64,000 nucleotides of DNA from Mycobacterium asiaticum (GTDB lineage: Bacteria; Actinomycetota; Actinomycetes; Mycobacteriales; Mycobacteriaceae). Position numbers and translations under genes: made by a program. Positions within the stretch are counted from its first letter, which is position 1; each line of letters begins with the position of its first letter. Shown in pieces: positions 20,483 to 32,154 of the stretch. Location of the stretch: contig NZ_LZLQ01000015.1 of NCBI RefSeq assembly GCF_001673315.1, forward strand, positions 186,001-250,000, given 5' to 3'. Below the pieces are notes generated by a model. That model saw only the letters and a list, made by a program, of their open reading frames with translations, searched no databases and had not been told where the DNA came from.

Positions 20483-21982
20483 GTGGTTGGCGCTTCCAGG
20501 TCCACTTCCGGGGTCGATTCCGGCTCCGGCAACCGGCGCTTGCCCACGTTAACCGACCTTCTCTACCAACTGGCGACCAAACGCGTGACGGCCGCTGAAC
20601 TGGCCCGTCGTTCGCTGCACGCGATCGATATGAGCCAGTCCACCTTGAATGCCTTCCGCGTCGTGCTGACCGAGTCAGCCCTGGCCGACGCGGCGGCGGC
20701 CGACCGGAGGCGGGCCGCTGGGGACACCGCGCCGCTGTTGGGCATCCCGATCGCGGTCAAAGACGACGTCGACGTTGCTGGGGTTCCCACCGCGTTCGGC
20801 ACCGACGGGTACGTGCGACCCGCTACCCACGACAGCGAGGTGGTGCGGCGGCTGAAGGAAGCCGGCGCGGTGATCGTCGGCAAGACGAACACCTGCGAAC
20901 TGGGCCAGTGGCCGTTCACCAGCGGTCCCGGCTTTGGCCACACCCGCAATCCCTGGTCGCGCCGGCACACCCCGGGTGGCTCCTCGGGTGGCAGCGCCGC
21001 CGCGGTGGCCGCGGGCTTGGTCACCGCCGCCATCGGCTCCGACGGTGCGGGCAGTGTCCGCATCCCGGCGGCGTGGACCCACCTGGTGGGCATCAAGCCT
21101 CAACGCGGCCGCATCTCCACCTGGCCGCTGCCCGAGGCGTTCAACGGCATCACCGTCAACGGCGTGCTGGCCCGCACCGTGGCCGACGCAGCCCTGGTAC
21201 TGGACGCTGCTTCCGGGAACGTCGAGGGTGACCTGCACAAGCCGCCACCGCTGACCGCATCCGAATACGTCGGCATCGCACCCGGCCCGCTCAAGATCGC
21301 CCTCTCGACTGGCTTCCCATACACGTTCTTCCGAGCCAAACTGCACCCCGAGATCTCGGCTGCCACCCAGAAAATGGGCGAACAACTGGAACTGCTGGGC
21401 CACACCGTGGTCAAGGGAAACCCTGATTACGGGTTACGGCTGTCCTGGGACTTTCTGGCGCGGTCCACCTCCGGGCTGTGGGACTGGGAGGAAAGGTTGG
21501 GCGACGGCGTCAACTGGGACCCTCGAACCCTGGCCAACATGCGCACCGGTCACATGCTTTCGCAGGCCACTCTGCGCAGCGCCCGCCGCCATGAGACCAC
21601 CGACCAACTGCGGGTGGGTTCGATCTTCAACATCGTCGACGTGGTGCTGGCACCCACCACCGCACAGCCGCCACCACAGGTTCGCGCTTTCGACCGGCTG
21701 AGCAGCATGGGCACCGACCGCGCCATCATCGCGGCCTGCCCGTACACCTGGCCCTGGAACGTGCTGGGTTGGCCGTCGATCAACGTGCCGGCGGGCTTCA
21801 CCTCCGACGGGCTACCCATCGGTGTACAGCTGATGGGCCCGGCCAACAGCGAGGGCATGCTCATTTCGCTGGCCGCCGAACTGGAAGCCGTCAGCGGCTG
21901 GGCGGCCAAGCAACCCGAGGCGTGGTGGAACACCGGGAACAGCACACCACCTGATTACCTCGCGCCTTCGTCGCGGCGATAG
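20483..21982 (+). CDS. amiA2: Amidase-signature hydrolase AmiA2
   Basis: A 499-residue amidase-signature enzyme. The catalytic triad is visible as Lys in PIAVKDDVD, cis-Ser in GGSSGGSAAAVAAG and Ser in IGSDGAGSVRIPAAW. It hydrolyses carboxamides; the natural substrate is unknown. The GTG at 20483 is chosen because it gives VVGAS..., matching Rv2363 (484 residues); this start still leaves 61 bases from the divergent recO start. The C-terminus is about 15 residues longer than Rv2363. No signal peptide. Confidence 0.92.
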   Translation: MVGASRSTSGVDSGSGNRRLPTLTDLLYQLATKRVTAAELARRSLHAIDMSQSTLNAFRVVLTESALADAAAADRRRAAGDTAPLLGIPIAVKDDVDVAGVPTAFGTDGYVRPATHDSEVVRRLKEAGAVIVGKTNTCELGQWPFTSGPGFGHTRNPWSRRHTPGGSSGGSAAAVAAGLVTAAIGSDGAGSVRIPAAWTHLVGIKPQRGRISTWPLPEAFNGITVNGVLARTVADAALVLDAASGNVEGDLHKPPPLTASEYVGIAPGPLKIALSTGFPYTFFRAKLHPEISAATQKMGEQLELLGHTVVKGNPDYGLRLSWDFLARSTSGLWDWEERLGDGVNWDPRTLANMRTGHMLSQATLRSARRHETTDQLRVGSIFNIVDVVLAPTTAQPPPQVRAFDRLSSMGTDRAIIAACPYTWPWNVLGWPSINVPAGFTSDGLPIGVQLMGPANSEGMLISLAAELEAVSGWAAKQPEAWWNTGNSTPPDYLAPSSRR

Positions 21983-22072
21983 GCCAGTCCGATTCGAACG
22001 TTGTGACCAAGCGACTCAAGGTAATTCGCCGGGTGACCGTTTGCCGACCGGGACATCGGGTAGAGAACGACG

Positions 22073-23716
22073 GTGAAACGATCGACCCATTCTTCCGTCG
22101 ACCTAGACGACTTCGCCCGGTCCAAGTTCGGCTGGGAAAGTCTGACCGACGAGCAACGTGCGGCGATGCAGACGGTAGTGCAGCGCCGGGATCTGCTTGC
22201 CGTGCTACCCACGGGGTCTGGCAAGTCGGCGATCTACCAACTTCCGTCCTTGCTGACCGATGGCGTCACCCTGGTTATATCGCCGCTGATCGCTCTGCAG
22301 CAGGACCAGATCGTCGCCCTCGAAAGCCACGACGCGGGCGTAGCTGTTGCCGTCAACTCCCGGCTGAGTGCTCATGAGCAGCAACAGAACTGGGAGTTGA
22401 TCGACCAACACCGCGCCGACTTCATCTTCGTCTCACCCGAGCAGTTGGCCAATGAGGACGTGGTCGAAAGACTCGGCCGGGCTGCGGTGTCGCTGATCGT
22501 CGTCGACGAGGCGCACTGTGTCTCGGCATGGGGACACGACTTCCGCCCTGACTATCGGCGTCTGGCAGACGTGTTTCACCGGTTCGGTACATCGATTCCG
22601 ATCGTCGCGCTGACCGCCACCGCGTCCGTGGTGGTACGCCGCGACATCGTGGACCGGCTGGGACTGCGCGATCCCGCAATCATCGTAGGAAGTTTCGACC
22701 GCGCCAATCTGCGTCTGAGAGTCGAACGTCACACCGACGCCGATCGCAAGCGGGCTGCGGTGCTCGAATCCATATTCGCCTTGCCGGGTCCCGGGTTGCT
22801 CTACGTGGCGACCCGCAAAGAAGCGGAGGATTACGCGAATGCTCTGCGCGACAACGGAGTTGCCGCAGCCGCATACCACGCCGGCCTCTCGGCCGACACG
22901 CGCGACGCGGTGCACGCCGGCTTCCAGGACGACGACTTCGACGTCGTGGTGGCGACATCCGCGTTCGGCATGGGGATCGACAAACCGAATGTGCGATTCG
23001 TCGCACACGCGTCGGTTCCCGACTCGCTGGACAGCTACTACCAACAGATCGGCCGTGCGGGTCGCGACGGCGCGCATGCACAGGCGCTGCTGTTCTACAG
23101 GTCCGAAGATTTAGGGCTGGCAAAGTTTTTCACCACCGGACGACCCGACGAGCGGTTACTCCGTTCGGTGTTCACCGCACTGGATCCTTCACGGCCGACC
23201 AAGCTCAAGGAGCTGCGCGAAAGACTCGGCACGAGTGGCCGAAAACTGACCAACGCTGTCAATCTCCTCGAGGAATGCGACGCTGTCCACTCCACCCGCA
23301 AAGGCTTTGTGAAGGAACGCATGTCAGTCAAGAAGGCGGTTGGGCAAGCGATGCAGGAGGCCGAATTGCGTGAGCGCATCGATCTCAGCAGAGTGGACAT
23401 GATGCGCGGCTATGCCGAGACCCACTACTGCCGAAGGGTTTTCCTGTTGTCCTACTTCGGTGAGCACTACTCGGGGCGGTGCGGAAACTGCGACTCTTGC
23501 ACCGAAGAACTCGATGACGCCGACCTCGCCGGTCCCGCCATAGCCGTCGGGACCGACGTGGAGCACGTTCAGTGGGGACACGGAGTGGTCATCGGCGGGG
23601 ACCCCGAGCGCATCACGGTACTCTTCGACGAATTCGGTTACCGGACATTGTCGATGGCAGCGGTTCGCGAGCACGGGCTTCTCGAGGTGACCGGAACGGT
23701 CGCCGAGCCGGCGTAA
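22073..23716 (+). CDS. recQ: RecQ-type ATP-dependent DNA helicase
   Basis: A 547-residue helicase. RecA-like domain 1 has Walker A PTGSGKSAIYQLP and the DEAH box VVDEAHCVSAWGHDFRPDY; domain 2 has ATSAFGMGIDKPNVRF and QQIGRAGRDG. The RecQ zinc-binding region follows (CRRVFLLSYFGEHYSGRCGNCDSC). No HRDC domain is present. Instead, the last 60 residues (GTDVEHVQWGHGVVIGGD...VLFDEFGYRTL) form a small beta-barrel of the type at the C-terminus of UvrD and some actinobacterial RecQs. It should unwind branched DNA during repair. M. tuberculosis has no RecQ at this position. The start is GTG at 22073, 90 bases after amiA2. Confidence 0.93.
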   Translation: MKRSTHSSVDLDDFARSKFGWESLTDEQRAAMQTVVQRRDLLAVLPTGSGKSAIYQLPSLLTDGVTLVISPLIALQQDQIVALESHDAGVAVAVNSRLSAHEQQQNWELIDQHRADFIFVSPEQLANEDVVERLGRAAVSLIVVDEAHCVSAWGHDFRPDYRRLADVFHRFGTSIPIVALTATASVVVRRDIVDRLGLRDPAIIVGSFDRANLRLRVERHTDADRKRAAVLESIFALPGPGLLYVATRKEAEDYANALRDNGVAAAAYHAGLSADTRDAVHAGFQDDDFDVVVATSAFGMGIDKPNVRFVAHASVPDSLDSYYQQIGRAGRDGAHAQALLFYRSEDLGLAKFFTTGRPDERLLRSVFTALDPSRPTKLKELRERLGTSGRKLTNAVNLLEECDAVHSTRKGFVKERMSVKKAVGQAMQEAELRERIDLSRVDMMRGYAETHYCRRVFLLSYFGEHYSGRCGNCDSCTEELDDADLAGPAIAVGTDVEHVQWGHGVVIGGDPERITVLFDEFGYRTLSMAAVREHGLLEVTGTVAEPA

Positions 23717-23733
23717 TACTCCCTGCTCCCGGC

Positions 23734-23815
23734 GACTTGACCCGCGGCTCCGGCTCCGGCTACTTGACCTGCGGACTCGGCTCACTTGACCTTTGGATCG
23801 CTACTTGACCTGTGG
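23734..23815. repeat. Imperfect 20-bp tandem repeats at the hemerythrin gene's 3' end
   Basis: Four imperfect units built on ACTTGACCTGYGGATCCGG start at about 23736, 23760, 23779 and 23801. The last overlaps the final codons and stop of the minus-strand hemerythrin gene (DPQVK-stop). The array looks like serial duplication of the gene's end, followed by decay. Confidence 0.65.
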
Positions 23816-24379
23816 ATCCGGCGGATTGTCCTTCGCGCGGCCCGTGACGGCGTCGCGCACGTGGTCCATGACCGCCGCACCCATACCCATGGTTTTCAGC
23901 ACCGTCGCATTCGGCGGGGTGTTCGGGTGTGGCCGGGTGGGCGCCATTTTCTTGCCCGCTTCAAGCTTGCTGCCGATTTTCTCCAGTTCCTCGCGACTGA
24001 GCGCCGCCTCAACCTGCGGCCAGACGACGTCCTGCTCGTAGGCGATGTGTTCCCGGCCGAGGGCAATGAACTCCTGCAACGCTTCGTGGTAGTCCGGGTC
24101 GCCCGGTTTGCCGTCTTCCAACCGCTGCAACAACTTCTTGCCGGCCTGTTCCTGTTCGATCGCTTTGTCGGCGATCGAGTCACCGATCGCATCGCGAACA
24201 GCCGGCCAGAAGAACTGCTCCTCGATGGCCTCATGCTGCGACTCGGCGATGATCAGGTTGTTCACCACGGTCTCTAATCCGCTGGCCTCGGCCCCCGTGC
24301 CCGACGGCGCCCCGTCGAGGGTCTCGAACAGACCGAGCACACTCTTGTGGTCCTGACGGAGAAAAGTTAAAGCATCCAT
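23801..24379 (-). CDS. Hemerythrin HHE-domain protein
   Basis: A 192-residue cytoplasmic protein with a hemerythrin-like four-helix bundle (residues about 1-140). Candidate di-iron ligands are LRQDHKSVL, AESQHEAIEEQFFWP and LGREHIAYEQDVVWP, the H-x3-4-E pattern of HHE proteins. The C-terminal 50 residues are proline-rich and unstructured. The ATG at 24379 follows a GGAAGG site and is preferred over the upstream extension. Such proteins bind oxygen or sense redox or nitric-oxide stress in mycobacteria. The gene converges on recQ, and M. tuberculosis lacks it here, so recQ and this gene look like a joint local insertion. Confidence 0.87.
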   Translation of the reverse strand: MDALTFLRQDHKSVLGLFETLDGAPSGTGAEASGLETVVNNLIIAESQHEAIEEQFFWPAVRDAIGDSIADKAIEQEQAGKKLLQRLEDGKPGDPDYHEALQEFIALGREHIAYEQDVVWPQVEAALSREELEKIGSKLEAGKKMAPTRPHPNTPPNATVLKTMGMGAAVMDHVRDAVTGRAKDNPPDPQVK

Positions 24380-24609
24380 ATTTTGCCTTCCGATTTGGGC
24401 TGTATCGGTTGACGAGTGGTACCCGGGCACCTGGTGTTCAAACGAGGCGCCCACCGTACGAAAACGATGATCGCGAAACGAAATTCAGCGCTGAAGCGCG
24501 TCCGGTGCGCTGTGAAAGCTGTTGCGGCTGCGCGGACAAAGCCCGCCAGAACCTTCGGGAATGGTCGCCGGCGTTGGTGGCCAAACCGAAAGCGACTACG
24601 GGTGCCGCA

Positions 24610-25518
24610 CTAAAACCCCAGCCGGCCCAGCTGTTTGGGGTCGCGTTGCCAGTTCTTGGCGACCTTGACGCGCAGGTCCAGATAGATCTTGGTGCCCAGC
24701 AACTTTTCGATCTGGTTGCGCGCTGCGGTACCAACCTCTCGCAGTCGGGCGCCACCCTTACCGATCACGATGCCCTTCTGACTGTCCCGCTCGACATAGA
24801 GCACCGCGCGCACGTCGACCAAGTCGTCGCGCCCCTCCCGTGGTTCGACTTCGTCGATAACCACCGCCAATGAGTGCGGCAACTCGTCGCGCACTCCCTC
24901 GAGCGCGGCCTCGCGTATCAGCTCGGCCATCAACACTTCCTCGGGCTCGTCAGTCAGCTCGCCGTCGGGGTAGTACGGCGGACCGGGCGGCAATGCCCCG
25001 GCAAGCACCTCGATCAGTACTTCGACCTGGGCCCCCGATACGGCGGACACCGGTACGATCTCGGCGGCATCAGGGACCAGTTCGCTGACCGCGACCAACT
25101 GCGCGGCCACCCGGTCCCTGGGTACCTTGTCGATCTTGGTCACGACGGCCACGAGGGTGGTTTTCGGGGCGACCGCACGGATCTGGTCGACGATCCAGCG
25201 GTCGCCCGGACCGATCTGCTCGTCGGCTGGGATGCACAGACCGATGATGTCGACTTCGCTGTAGGTGTCTCGGACCAGTTCGTTGAGGCGCTTGCCCAGC
25301 AGGGTGCGTGGCCGGTGCAAACCGGGGGTGTCGACCAGAACCATCTGGAAGTTCTCGCGATGCACGATTCCGCGGATGGTGTGCCGGGTGGTCTGCGGGC
25401 GCATGGACGTAATCGCTACCTTCGCACCGACCAGCGCGTTGGTAAGCGTCGATTTGCCGGTGTTGGGTCGCCCCACCAAACACACGAAGCCGGAACGGAA
25501 CTCAGTCATCTTCGTCAC
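24610..25518 (-). CDS. era: Ribosome-assembly GTPase Era
   Basis: A 302-residue Era GTPase that acts in 16S rRNA maturation and 30S assembly. G1 is [15 protein letters not shown]3 [11 protein letters not shown]4 TKID, and the C-terminal KH domain holds [15 protein letters not shown]. The GTG at 25518 follows GGAG and overlaps the CorC-like gene by 17 bases; the ATG at 25509 is an alternative matching M. tuberculosis Era. It is the last gene of phoH-ybeY-corC-era. A gene like Rv2365c, between era and the CorC-like gene in M. tuberculosis, is absent. Confidence 0.96.
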   Translation of the reverse strand: MTKMTEFRSGFVCLVGRPNTGKSTLTNALVGAKVAITSMRPQTTRHTIRGIVHRENFQMVLVDTPGLHRPRTLLGKRLNELVRDTYSEVDIIGLCIPADEQIGPGDRWIVDQIRAVAPKTTLVAVVTKIDKVPRDRVAAQLVAVSELVPDAAEIVPVSAVSGAQVEVLIEVLAGALPPGPPYYPDGELTDEPEEVLMAELIREAALEGVRDELPHSLAVVIDEVEPREGRDDLVDVRAVLYVERDSQKGIVIGKGGARLREVGTAARNQIEKLLGTKIYLDLRVKVAKNWQRDPKQLGRLGF

Positions 25519-26794
25519 TCGGCTCCGGTTCGACGCGGCTCAACAGCACAGTGCCGACCCGGACTCGTCCGCGTTGATCGCGACCGCCTTCGGCATGTAG
25601 TCGTAACCCGTGCGATACCACCTCGGCGCCGGGCAGCGGAACCCGGCCGAGTTCCAAAGCCAGCAAGCCACCCACCGTGTCGACGTCGAGGTCGTCGTCG
25701 AACTCCACGCCGTACAACTCACCGACGTCCTCGATCGGCAACCGCGCCGAAACCCGAAACCGGTTGTCGCCGAGGTCTTCCACCGGTGCGGTCTCGGCCT
25801 GGTCGTACTCGTCGGCGATCTCGCCGACGATCTCCTCGAGCACGTCCTCGATGCTCACCAGGCCGGCGATGGCGCCGTATTCGTCGACCAGCAATGCCAT
25901 GTGGTTGCGGTCGCGCTGCATTTCACGCAACAACGCGTCCAGCGGCTTGGAATCAGGCACGAACACGGCTGGACGCATCACCTGCGCCACGGTCGTTTGC
26001 CGGGCTCCGTTCCGGGAGAAGACGGATTGCTGCACAAGATCTTTCAGGTAGACGACGCCGAGGATGTCGTCCACGTTCTCGCCGATCACCGGAATACGCG
26101 AATGCCCGCTGCGCACCGCCAGCGCCATGGCCTGACGAGGCGACTTGTCACTCTCGATCCAGACCATCTCGGTGCGCGGCACCATTACCTCGCGCGCCGG
26201 GGTATCCCCCAGTTCGAACACCGACTCGATCATCCGGCGTTCGTCGGCGGCGACCACCCCGCGCTGCTGCGCCAGGTCGACCACTTCACGCAGTTCGATC
26301 TCGGAGGCGAACGGACCGTTGCGTAAACCCCGGCCGGGGGTGAGCGCGTTACCCAACAGCACCAGCAGCCGGCTGATCGGCATCAGCAACCACGAGATCA
26401 CCTGCAGCGGAAGGGCCGTCGCCAGCGAGATGGAATAGGCATGCTGGCGTCCCAGCGTGCGGGGCCCGACACCGATAACGACGAAACTGGTGACGCTCAT
26501 GATGGCCGCGGCGTAGAACAGGCCCCAGTCCGCGCTGACTTTGTGTCGGAAATAGACCACCAGCAGCGCGGTAGCGGTGATCTCGCAGACGATGCGCAGC
26601 AACACCACCAGGTTGATGTACCGTGGCCGGTCGGCCATCACCTTGCGCAACGACCTCGCGCCGGGCCGCTCGTCGCGCACCAGTTCGCGCACCCGGGCCA
26701 GTGACACGGTGCTGATCGCGGCGTCCAGCGCGGCGAAGATACCGCCCAGACCGATCAACACGACCGCACTGAGCAGCTGATAGAAACTGGTCAC
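25502..26794 (-). CDS. CNNM/CorC-type CBS membrane protein (Rv2366c-like)
   Basis: A 430-residue membrane protein of the CNNM/CorC family. A DUF21 membrane domain with about four hydrophobic segments (residues 5-160) is followed by paired CBS domains (about 200-320; [16 protein letters not shown] starts the first) and a C-terminal CorC_HlyC domain (about 340-425). Family members are linked to magnesium efflux or membrane stress. The GTG at 26794 shares bases with the ybeY stop, so it is coupled within the phoH-ybeY-corC-era operon. It corresponds to Rv2366c (435 residues). Confidence 0.9.
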   Translation of the reverse strand: MTSFYQLLSAVVLIGLGGIFAALDAAISTVSLARVRELVRDERPGARSLRKVMADRPRYINLVVLLRIVCEITATALLVVYFRHKVSADWGLFYAAAIMSVTSFVVIGVGPRTLGRQHAYSISLATALPLQVISWLLMPISRLLVLLGNALTPGRGLRNGPFASEIELREVVDLAQQRGVVAADERRMIESVFELGDTPAREVMVPRTEMVWIESDKSPRQAMALAVRSGHSRIPVIGENVDDILGVVYLKDLVQQSVFSRNGARQTTVAQVMRPAVFVPDSKPLDALLREMQRDRNHMALLVDEYGAIAGLVSIEDVLEEIVGEIADEYDQAETAPVEDLGDNRFRVSARLPIEDVGELYGVEFDDDLDVDTVGGLLALELGRVPLPGAEVVSHGLRLHAEGGRDQRGRVRVGTVLLSRVEPEPSDEDD

Positions 26795-27327
26795 GGCTGG
26801 TCGAAATATCTTGACTTGTCCAGCAACCGGCGGTCCCGCTCGTACTGGCGGTCGTGCTGGTAGGCCTCGACCTGCTCGGCCACCCACTGCTCGAGCAAGC
26901 GGCCCTGCAGGGCGAACATCTCCCGTTCCTCGGCCGGCTCGCCGTGGTCGTAGCCGAGGAGGTGCAGTACGCCATGGATGGTCAGCAGGGCCAGCTCGTG
27001 ACCAAGGCTGTGACCCGCCGCTTCGGCCTGTCCGGCGGCGAACTCCGGGCAGAGCACGATGTCGCCCAGCATGGCCGGACCCGGTTCGGGCGCGTCGGGG
27101 CGACCGCCAGGTTCGAGCTCATCCATCGGAAAGCTCATGACGTCCGTCGGGCCGGGCAGGTCCATCCAGCGCATGTGCAGGTCGGCCATGGCAGCGGTAT
27201 CCAGCAGCACCATCGAAAGCTCAGCGGCCGGGTGGACATCCATCTGGTCGATCACGAATCGCGCGACGCTGACCAGTTCGGCTTCGGAGACGTCGATACC
27301 CGACTCGTTGGACACTTCGATGCTCAT
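26791..27327 (-). CDS. ybeY: Endoribonuclease YbeY
   Basis: A 178-residue zinc-dependent single-strand endoribonuclease for 16S rRNA 3'-end maturation and ribosome quality control. The metal-binding motif is [13 protein letters not shown] (about residues 113-125). The ATG at 27327 ([10 protein letters not shown]) matches mycobacterial YbeY; a GTG at 27342 is possible. It lies 18 bases after phoH, in the order found across actinobacteria. Confidence 0.95.
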   Translation of the reverse strand: MSIEVSNESGIDVSEAELVSVARFVIDQMDVHPAAELSMVLLDTAAMADLHMRWMDLPGPTDVMSFPMDELEPGGRPDAPEPGPAMLGDIVLCPEFAAGQAEAAGHSLGHELALLTIHGVLHLLGYDHGEPAEEREMFALQGRLLEQWVAEQVEAYQHDRQYERDRRLLDKSRYFDQP

Positions 27328-27345
27328 ATGGCGTTCACGCACTCA

Positions 27346-28404
27346 TCATCGACGATTGCGTCCACCGGACGCCCGCCGAGCCGCCCGATTCATCCCGGAG
27401 CCGGGCTCCTCGTACCGCGCGTAGGCGTCGACGATTTCCGAAACCAGCCGGTGCCGCACCACATCCGCACTGGTCAACTCGGCAATATGGATATCGTCGA
27501 TGTCCTCGAGAATGTCGACGGCGGCCCGCAGGCCGGACCGTGCGCCACCTGGGAGGTCAATTTGGGTGACGTCGCCGGTGACCACCATCTTGGATCCGAA
27601 GCCCAACCGGGTGAGGAACATCTTCATCTGCTCGGCGGTGGTGTTCTGCGCCTCATCGAGCACGATGAACGCGCTGTTGAGACTCCTGCCCCGCATGTAA
27701 GCCAGCGGCGCCACCTCGATAACCCCGGCGGACATCAGCTTCGGAATCAACTCGGGGTCCATCATGTCGTACAGCGCGTCATACAAAGGCCGTAGATAGG
27801 GATCGATCTTCTCGCTGAGCGTGCCGGGCAGAAACCCAAGGCGTTCACCCGCTTCCACGGCCGGGCGGGTCAGGATGATGCGGGTGACCTGCTTGGTCTG
27901 CAGAGCATGGACGGCCTTGGCCATGGCCAGATACGTCTTCCCGGTGCCGGCCGGACCGATGCCGAAGACGATGGTGTGGGCGTCGATCGCGTCGACGTAA
28001 TGCTTCTGGTTGAGCGTCTTGGGACGGATCGTCTTACCGCGGCGGGCAAGGATGTCAAGGGTGAGAACCTCGGCCGGCGACTCGTTTCCGGAACCGATGA
28101 GCATGGCGACGCTGTGCCGCACCACCTCCGGCGTCAGCGCCTGCCCCCGGCCGACGATCGCTACCAACTCGGAGATGGCCCGTTCTGCCAGGGCGACATC
28201 GGCCGGCGCTCCGGAGAAGGTGACCGTGTTACCCCGCACATGCAGGGTGGCATCCAGGTTGCGCTCCAGGGCACGTAGATTTTCGTCGGCCGAGCCGAGC
28301 AGGCCCATGACGAGGTCGGGCGGAACATCGAAGCTGCTGCGAACTTGAGCGTCAGCCTGGCGGGCTACACCAGCGTCAGCGGCGCGGGTCTCGCGTGGCG
28401 TCAC
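27346..28404 (-). CDS. phoH: PhoH-like ATPase
   Basis: A 352-residue PhoH-type P-loop ATPase. An N-terminal KH-like region (residues 25-115) precedes the helicase-like core. Walker A is [14 protein letters not shown], Walker B is [17 protein letters not shown], and the sensor region is [14 protein letters not shown]. It is linked to RNA metabolism and to YbeY, encoded next. GTG start at 28404. By synteny this is PhoH1 (Rv2368c). The 156 bases upstream, before rsmE, hold no supported gene. Confidence 0.95.
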   Translation of the reverse strand: MTPRETRAADAGVARQADAQVRSSFDVPPDLVMGLLGSADENLRALERNLDATLHVRGNTVTFSGAPADVALAERAISELVAIVGRGQALTPEVVRHSVAMLIGSGNESPAEVLTLDILARRGKTIRPKTLNQKHYVDAIDAHTIVFGIGPAGTGKTYLAMAKAVHALQTKQVTRIILTRPAVEAGERLGFLPGTLSEKIDPYLRPLYDALYDMMDPELIPKLMSAGVIEVAPLAYMRGRSLNSAFIVLDEAQNTTAEQMKMFLTRLGFGSKMVVTGDVTQIDLPGGARSGLRAAVDILEDIDDIHIAELTSADVVRHRLVSEIVDAYARYEEPGSGMNRAARRASGGRNRR

Positions 28405-28560
28405 GTGGTTTCTGCTGCCTGCTTTCTGGCGTATACGTTCTGCGTGTGGACGGGAAATGCCGGAATCAAGTCTACCGCCGGTCGGTGACCGGTTCCCAAA
28501 AATCCGGTTCCTGCCAGCAGGACGTGCGGCCCACGACGCAAGTCAGCCGTCGCCGACGAG

Positions 28561-29322
28561 CTAAAGACTCGATGGCGAATCCCACCTCGCGGTGAGCACA
28601 CCCAACGCCCCCAAAGCAACCGCGGCTGCGGTCGAAGTGCGCAACACGGTCGGGCCCAGCCGAACGGGGACGGCACCGGCCGCGGTCAGGTCGGCGATCT
28701 CCTCCGGCGCGATACCACCCTCGGGCCCCACCACCAACGTTACCGAGTTAGCTTGTGCCAGAACACTATCGACGAGCCGTACGGTGGCCGACTCGTGCAA
28801 GGCCAACACGGAGCCACCGGCGGCGACCTCGGCGCGGACCCGGGCGATCAATGCTTTGGTGGTCAATACGCCGTCGACCGGCGGGATATGTGCTCGGCGG
28901 GATTGGCGTGCCGCCGAGCGGGCCACCGCCCGCCATCGGCGCAAGCCCTTCTCCACACGCGCGCCCTCCCAGGTGGCCACGCAGCGCGCCGCCTGCCAGG
29001 CCACGAATGCGTCGGCACCGGCTTCGGTGGCCAGCTCGACGGCGAGTTCGGAGCGCTCGGATTTGGGCAGCGCCTGTACCACCGTCACCGGCGGTTGGCC
29101 GGGCGGAACGTTCCAGCGGTGCAGCACCCGAGCCTCTAGGCCGTCGCGCCCGGAGTGCTCGACGCGGCATCGGGCCAGCTCTCCGACCCCGTCGCCAAGG
29201 ACCAATTCCTCGCCGACCCGGATCCGCCGAACGGCGGCCGCGTGGAACCCTTCGTCACCGTCCACGGCCGCCAGTCCGCCGACCGCCGGGAGTGCGTCGA
29301 TGTAGAACAGCGTCGCCACCAT
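28561..29322 (-). CDS. rsmE: 16S rRNA (uracil-1498-N3)-methyltransferase
   Basis: A 253-residue RsmE, which methylates U1498 of 16S rRNA at N3 using S-adenosylmethionine. An N-terminal PUA-like domain is followed by the SPOUT knot, with [17 protein letters not shown] as the SAM-binding loop and [21 protein letters not shown] as the C-terminal knot. It starts 17 bases after dnaJ2 and ends the hrcA-dnaJ2-rsmE operon. It matches Rv2372c. Confidence 0.95.
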   Translation of the reverse strand: MVATLFYIDALPAVGGLAAVDGDEGFHAAAVRRIRVGEELVLGDGVGELARCRVEHSGRDGLEARVLHRWNVPPGQPPVTVVQALPKSERSELAVELATEAGADAFVAWQAARCVATWEGARVEKGLRRWRAVARSAARQSRRAHIPPVDGVLTTKALIARVRAEVAAGGSVLALHESATVRLVDSVLAQANSVTLVVGPEGGIAPEEIADLTAAGAVPVRLGPTVLRTSTAAAVALGALGVLTARWDSPSSL

Positions 29323-29339
29323 CAGCGGCCCGGGCGTGA

Positions 29340-30485
29340 TCAGCGTCCGGTGAAGGTTTCGCGCAGCCGACTGAACAACCCGCCGCCGCCACCATGCGAC
29401 GAGCGGACTTCCGCGACGTCGCGGCCGCGACGGTTCTTCAGCTCGCGCAACAACTCCGTGTCGTGGTGGTCGAGCCGGGTGGGAACCACCACCTCGACGT
29501 GGACGTGCAGGTCGCCGCGTGTGCCGGAGCGCAGCTGGGGCATCCCGCGGCCGCGCAGCGTGATGGTCGCCCCGGGTTGCGTACCCGGCGGAACGACGAC
29601 CTCACTGAGGCCGTCCAGGATCGCGTCCAAGGTGACCGTGACACCCAGGGCGGCATCGACCATCGGTACCGAGACCGTGCAGTGCAGGTCGTCGCCCTCC
29701 CGGGCGAAAATGTCGTGGGCCTGCTCGTGGACCTCGACGTACAGGTCACCAGCCGGCCCGCCCCCGGGCCCCACCTCGCCCTGTGCGGCGAGCCGCACCC
29801 GCATGCCCTCTGCGACGCCGGCTGGGATCTTGACGGTGATGTCGCGGCGGGCCCGCACCCGGCCGTCGCCCATGCACTGATAGCACGGGTCGGGGATCAC
29901 CACGCCCACCCCGCGGCAGGTCGGACATGGACGGGAGGTCAACATCTGGCCCAGCAGCGACCGCTGCACAGTTTGCACCTCGCCGCGCCCGGCGCAGGTG
30001 TCACACGGCACCGGCGCGGAGTCGCCGTTGGTGCCCTTGCCTTGGCAGCGGTCACACAACACGGCCGTGTCCACGGTGACCTGCTTGGTGACGCCGGTCG
30101 CGCACTCCTCGAGATCCAGACTCATCCGCAGCAACGAGTCCGAGCCAGGCCGCACCCGGCCGATGGGACCGCGCGAACCTCCCCCGCTGAACCCGCCGCC
30201 GAAGAACGCCTCGAACACATCGCCCAGGCCACCGAAGTTGCCGAACCCGCCCGCCGCCGCGCCGGCACTTTCCAGCGGATCGCCGCCCAGGTCAACGATG
30301 CGGCGTTTCTCCGGATCGCTCAACACCTCATAGGCGGCGCTGATCTCCTTGAATTTCGCCTGCGCGGCCTCATCAGGGTTAACGTCCGGATGCAGTTCGC
30401 GCGCCAGCTTGCGATAAGCGCGTTTGATCTCGGTGTCGCTCGCGCCCCTGTTGACGCCGAGCATCCCGTAGTAATCGCGTGCCAC
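29340..30485 (-). CDS. dnaJ2: Chaperone DnaJ2
   Basis: A 381-residue DnaJ. The N-terminal J domain (residues 1-70) has the HPD motif ([11 protein letters not shown]) that stimulates DnaK's ATPase. A glycine/phenylalanine-rich linker follows. The zinc finger has four CXXCXGXG repeats ([32 protein letters not shown]), followed by the substrate-binding domain. It lies 84 bases after hrcA and should be co-regulated by HrcA. Matches Rv2373c. Confidence 0.97.
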   Translation of the reverse strand: MARDYYGMLGVNRGASDTEIKRAYRKLARELHPDVNPDEAAQAKFKEISAAYEVLSDPEKRRIVDLGGDPLESAGAAAGGFGNFGGLGDVFEAFFGGGFSGGGSRGPIGRVRPGSDSLLRMSLDLEECATGVTKQVTVDTAVLCDRCQGKGTNGDSAPVPCDTCAGRGEVQTVQRSLLGQMLTSRPCPTCRGVGVVIPDPCYQCMGDGRVRARRDITVKIPAGVAEGMRVRLAAQGEVGPGGGPAGDLYVEVHEQAHDIFAREGDDLHCTVSVPMVDAALGVTVTLDAILDGLSEVVVPPGTQPGATITLRGRGMPQLRSGTRGDLHVHVEVVVPTRLDHHDTELLRELKNRRGRDVAEVRSSHGGGGGLFSRLRETFTGR

Positions 30486-30569
30486 GATTAACCCTTCCCA
30501 AGCCTCGTCAAGAGCCCTGTAAGCCCGCCCCCTACGGGGCCGTCTCCAAACTCTGCTGCGGGCGCGCGA

Positions 30570-31607
<1,038 letters not shown>

Positions 31608-31762
31608 TCACCTCCTGCACACCCACTGGCCGCGTTCATTTTACGGTCTGCGCAGCAACCAGCCCGCCAACCAGGGTCAGCGGTCGATACCTCGTCCGTT
31701 CGCGGGGCGGTCTAGCCTTGCCAAATGGTCTTCCAGAGCACGCCGGGCGAAAGCAACTGCGA

Positions 31763-32077
31763 ATGATCTTCAAGGGCGTACGTGAGGGCAAGCCCTATCC
31801 GGAACACGGGCTGTCTTATAAGGACTGGTCCCAGATTCCGCCTCAACAGATCCGGCTCGATGAATTGGTAACCACTACCACCGTGCTTGCCCTGGACCGC
31901 CTCCTCTCGGAAGACTCCACCTTCTATGGCGACCTCTTTCCGCACGCGGTGAAATGGCGGGGCATCGTCTACCTGGAGGATGGTCTGCACCGCGCGGTGC
32001 GCGCGGCGCTGCGAAACCGCACCGTGCTGCACGCGCGGGTCTACGACATGGACATGTCGCCCAACGGCCAGCGGTAG
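31763..32077 (+). CDS. Conserved type II toxin-antitoxin-like protein (Rv2375-like)
   Basis: A 104-residue protein with MIFKGVREGKPYPEHGLSY at the start and strong similarity to Rv2375 in position and length (105 residues). The ATG at 31763 is chosen from that similarity; the frame is open from 31718. It is rich in charged and aromatic residues, with no signal peptide or membrane segment. It has been loosely grouped with VapB-like families, but there is no toxin partner here. Function is unknown. It is divergent from hrcA and converges on cfp2 with a large hairpin in between. Confidence 0.78.
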   Translation: MIFKGVREGKPYPEHGLSYKDWSQIPPQQIRLDELVTTTTVLALDRLLSEDSTFYGDLFPHAVKWRGIVYLEDGLHRAVRAALRNRTVLHARVYDMDMSPNGQR

Positions 32078-32154
32078 CCTTTGGCTCGTTCGCGTGCCGC
32101 GGGAGCCGTGCGGATGCACTCGACCCGCATCCGTGCGTGCCTAGATGCGCGAAA

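Noticed and set aside
30527..30540. Short hairpin (GCCCC-CTAC-GGGGC) between hrcA and dnaJ2
   Set aside because: A 5-bp stem without a U-tract inside an operon is too weak to call a terminator or RNA thermometer.
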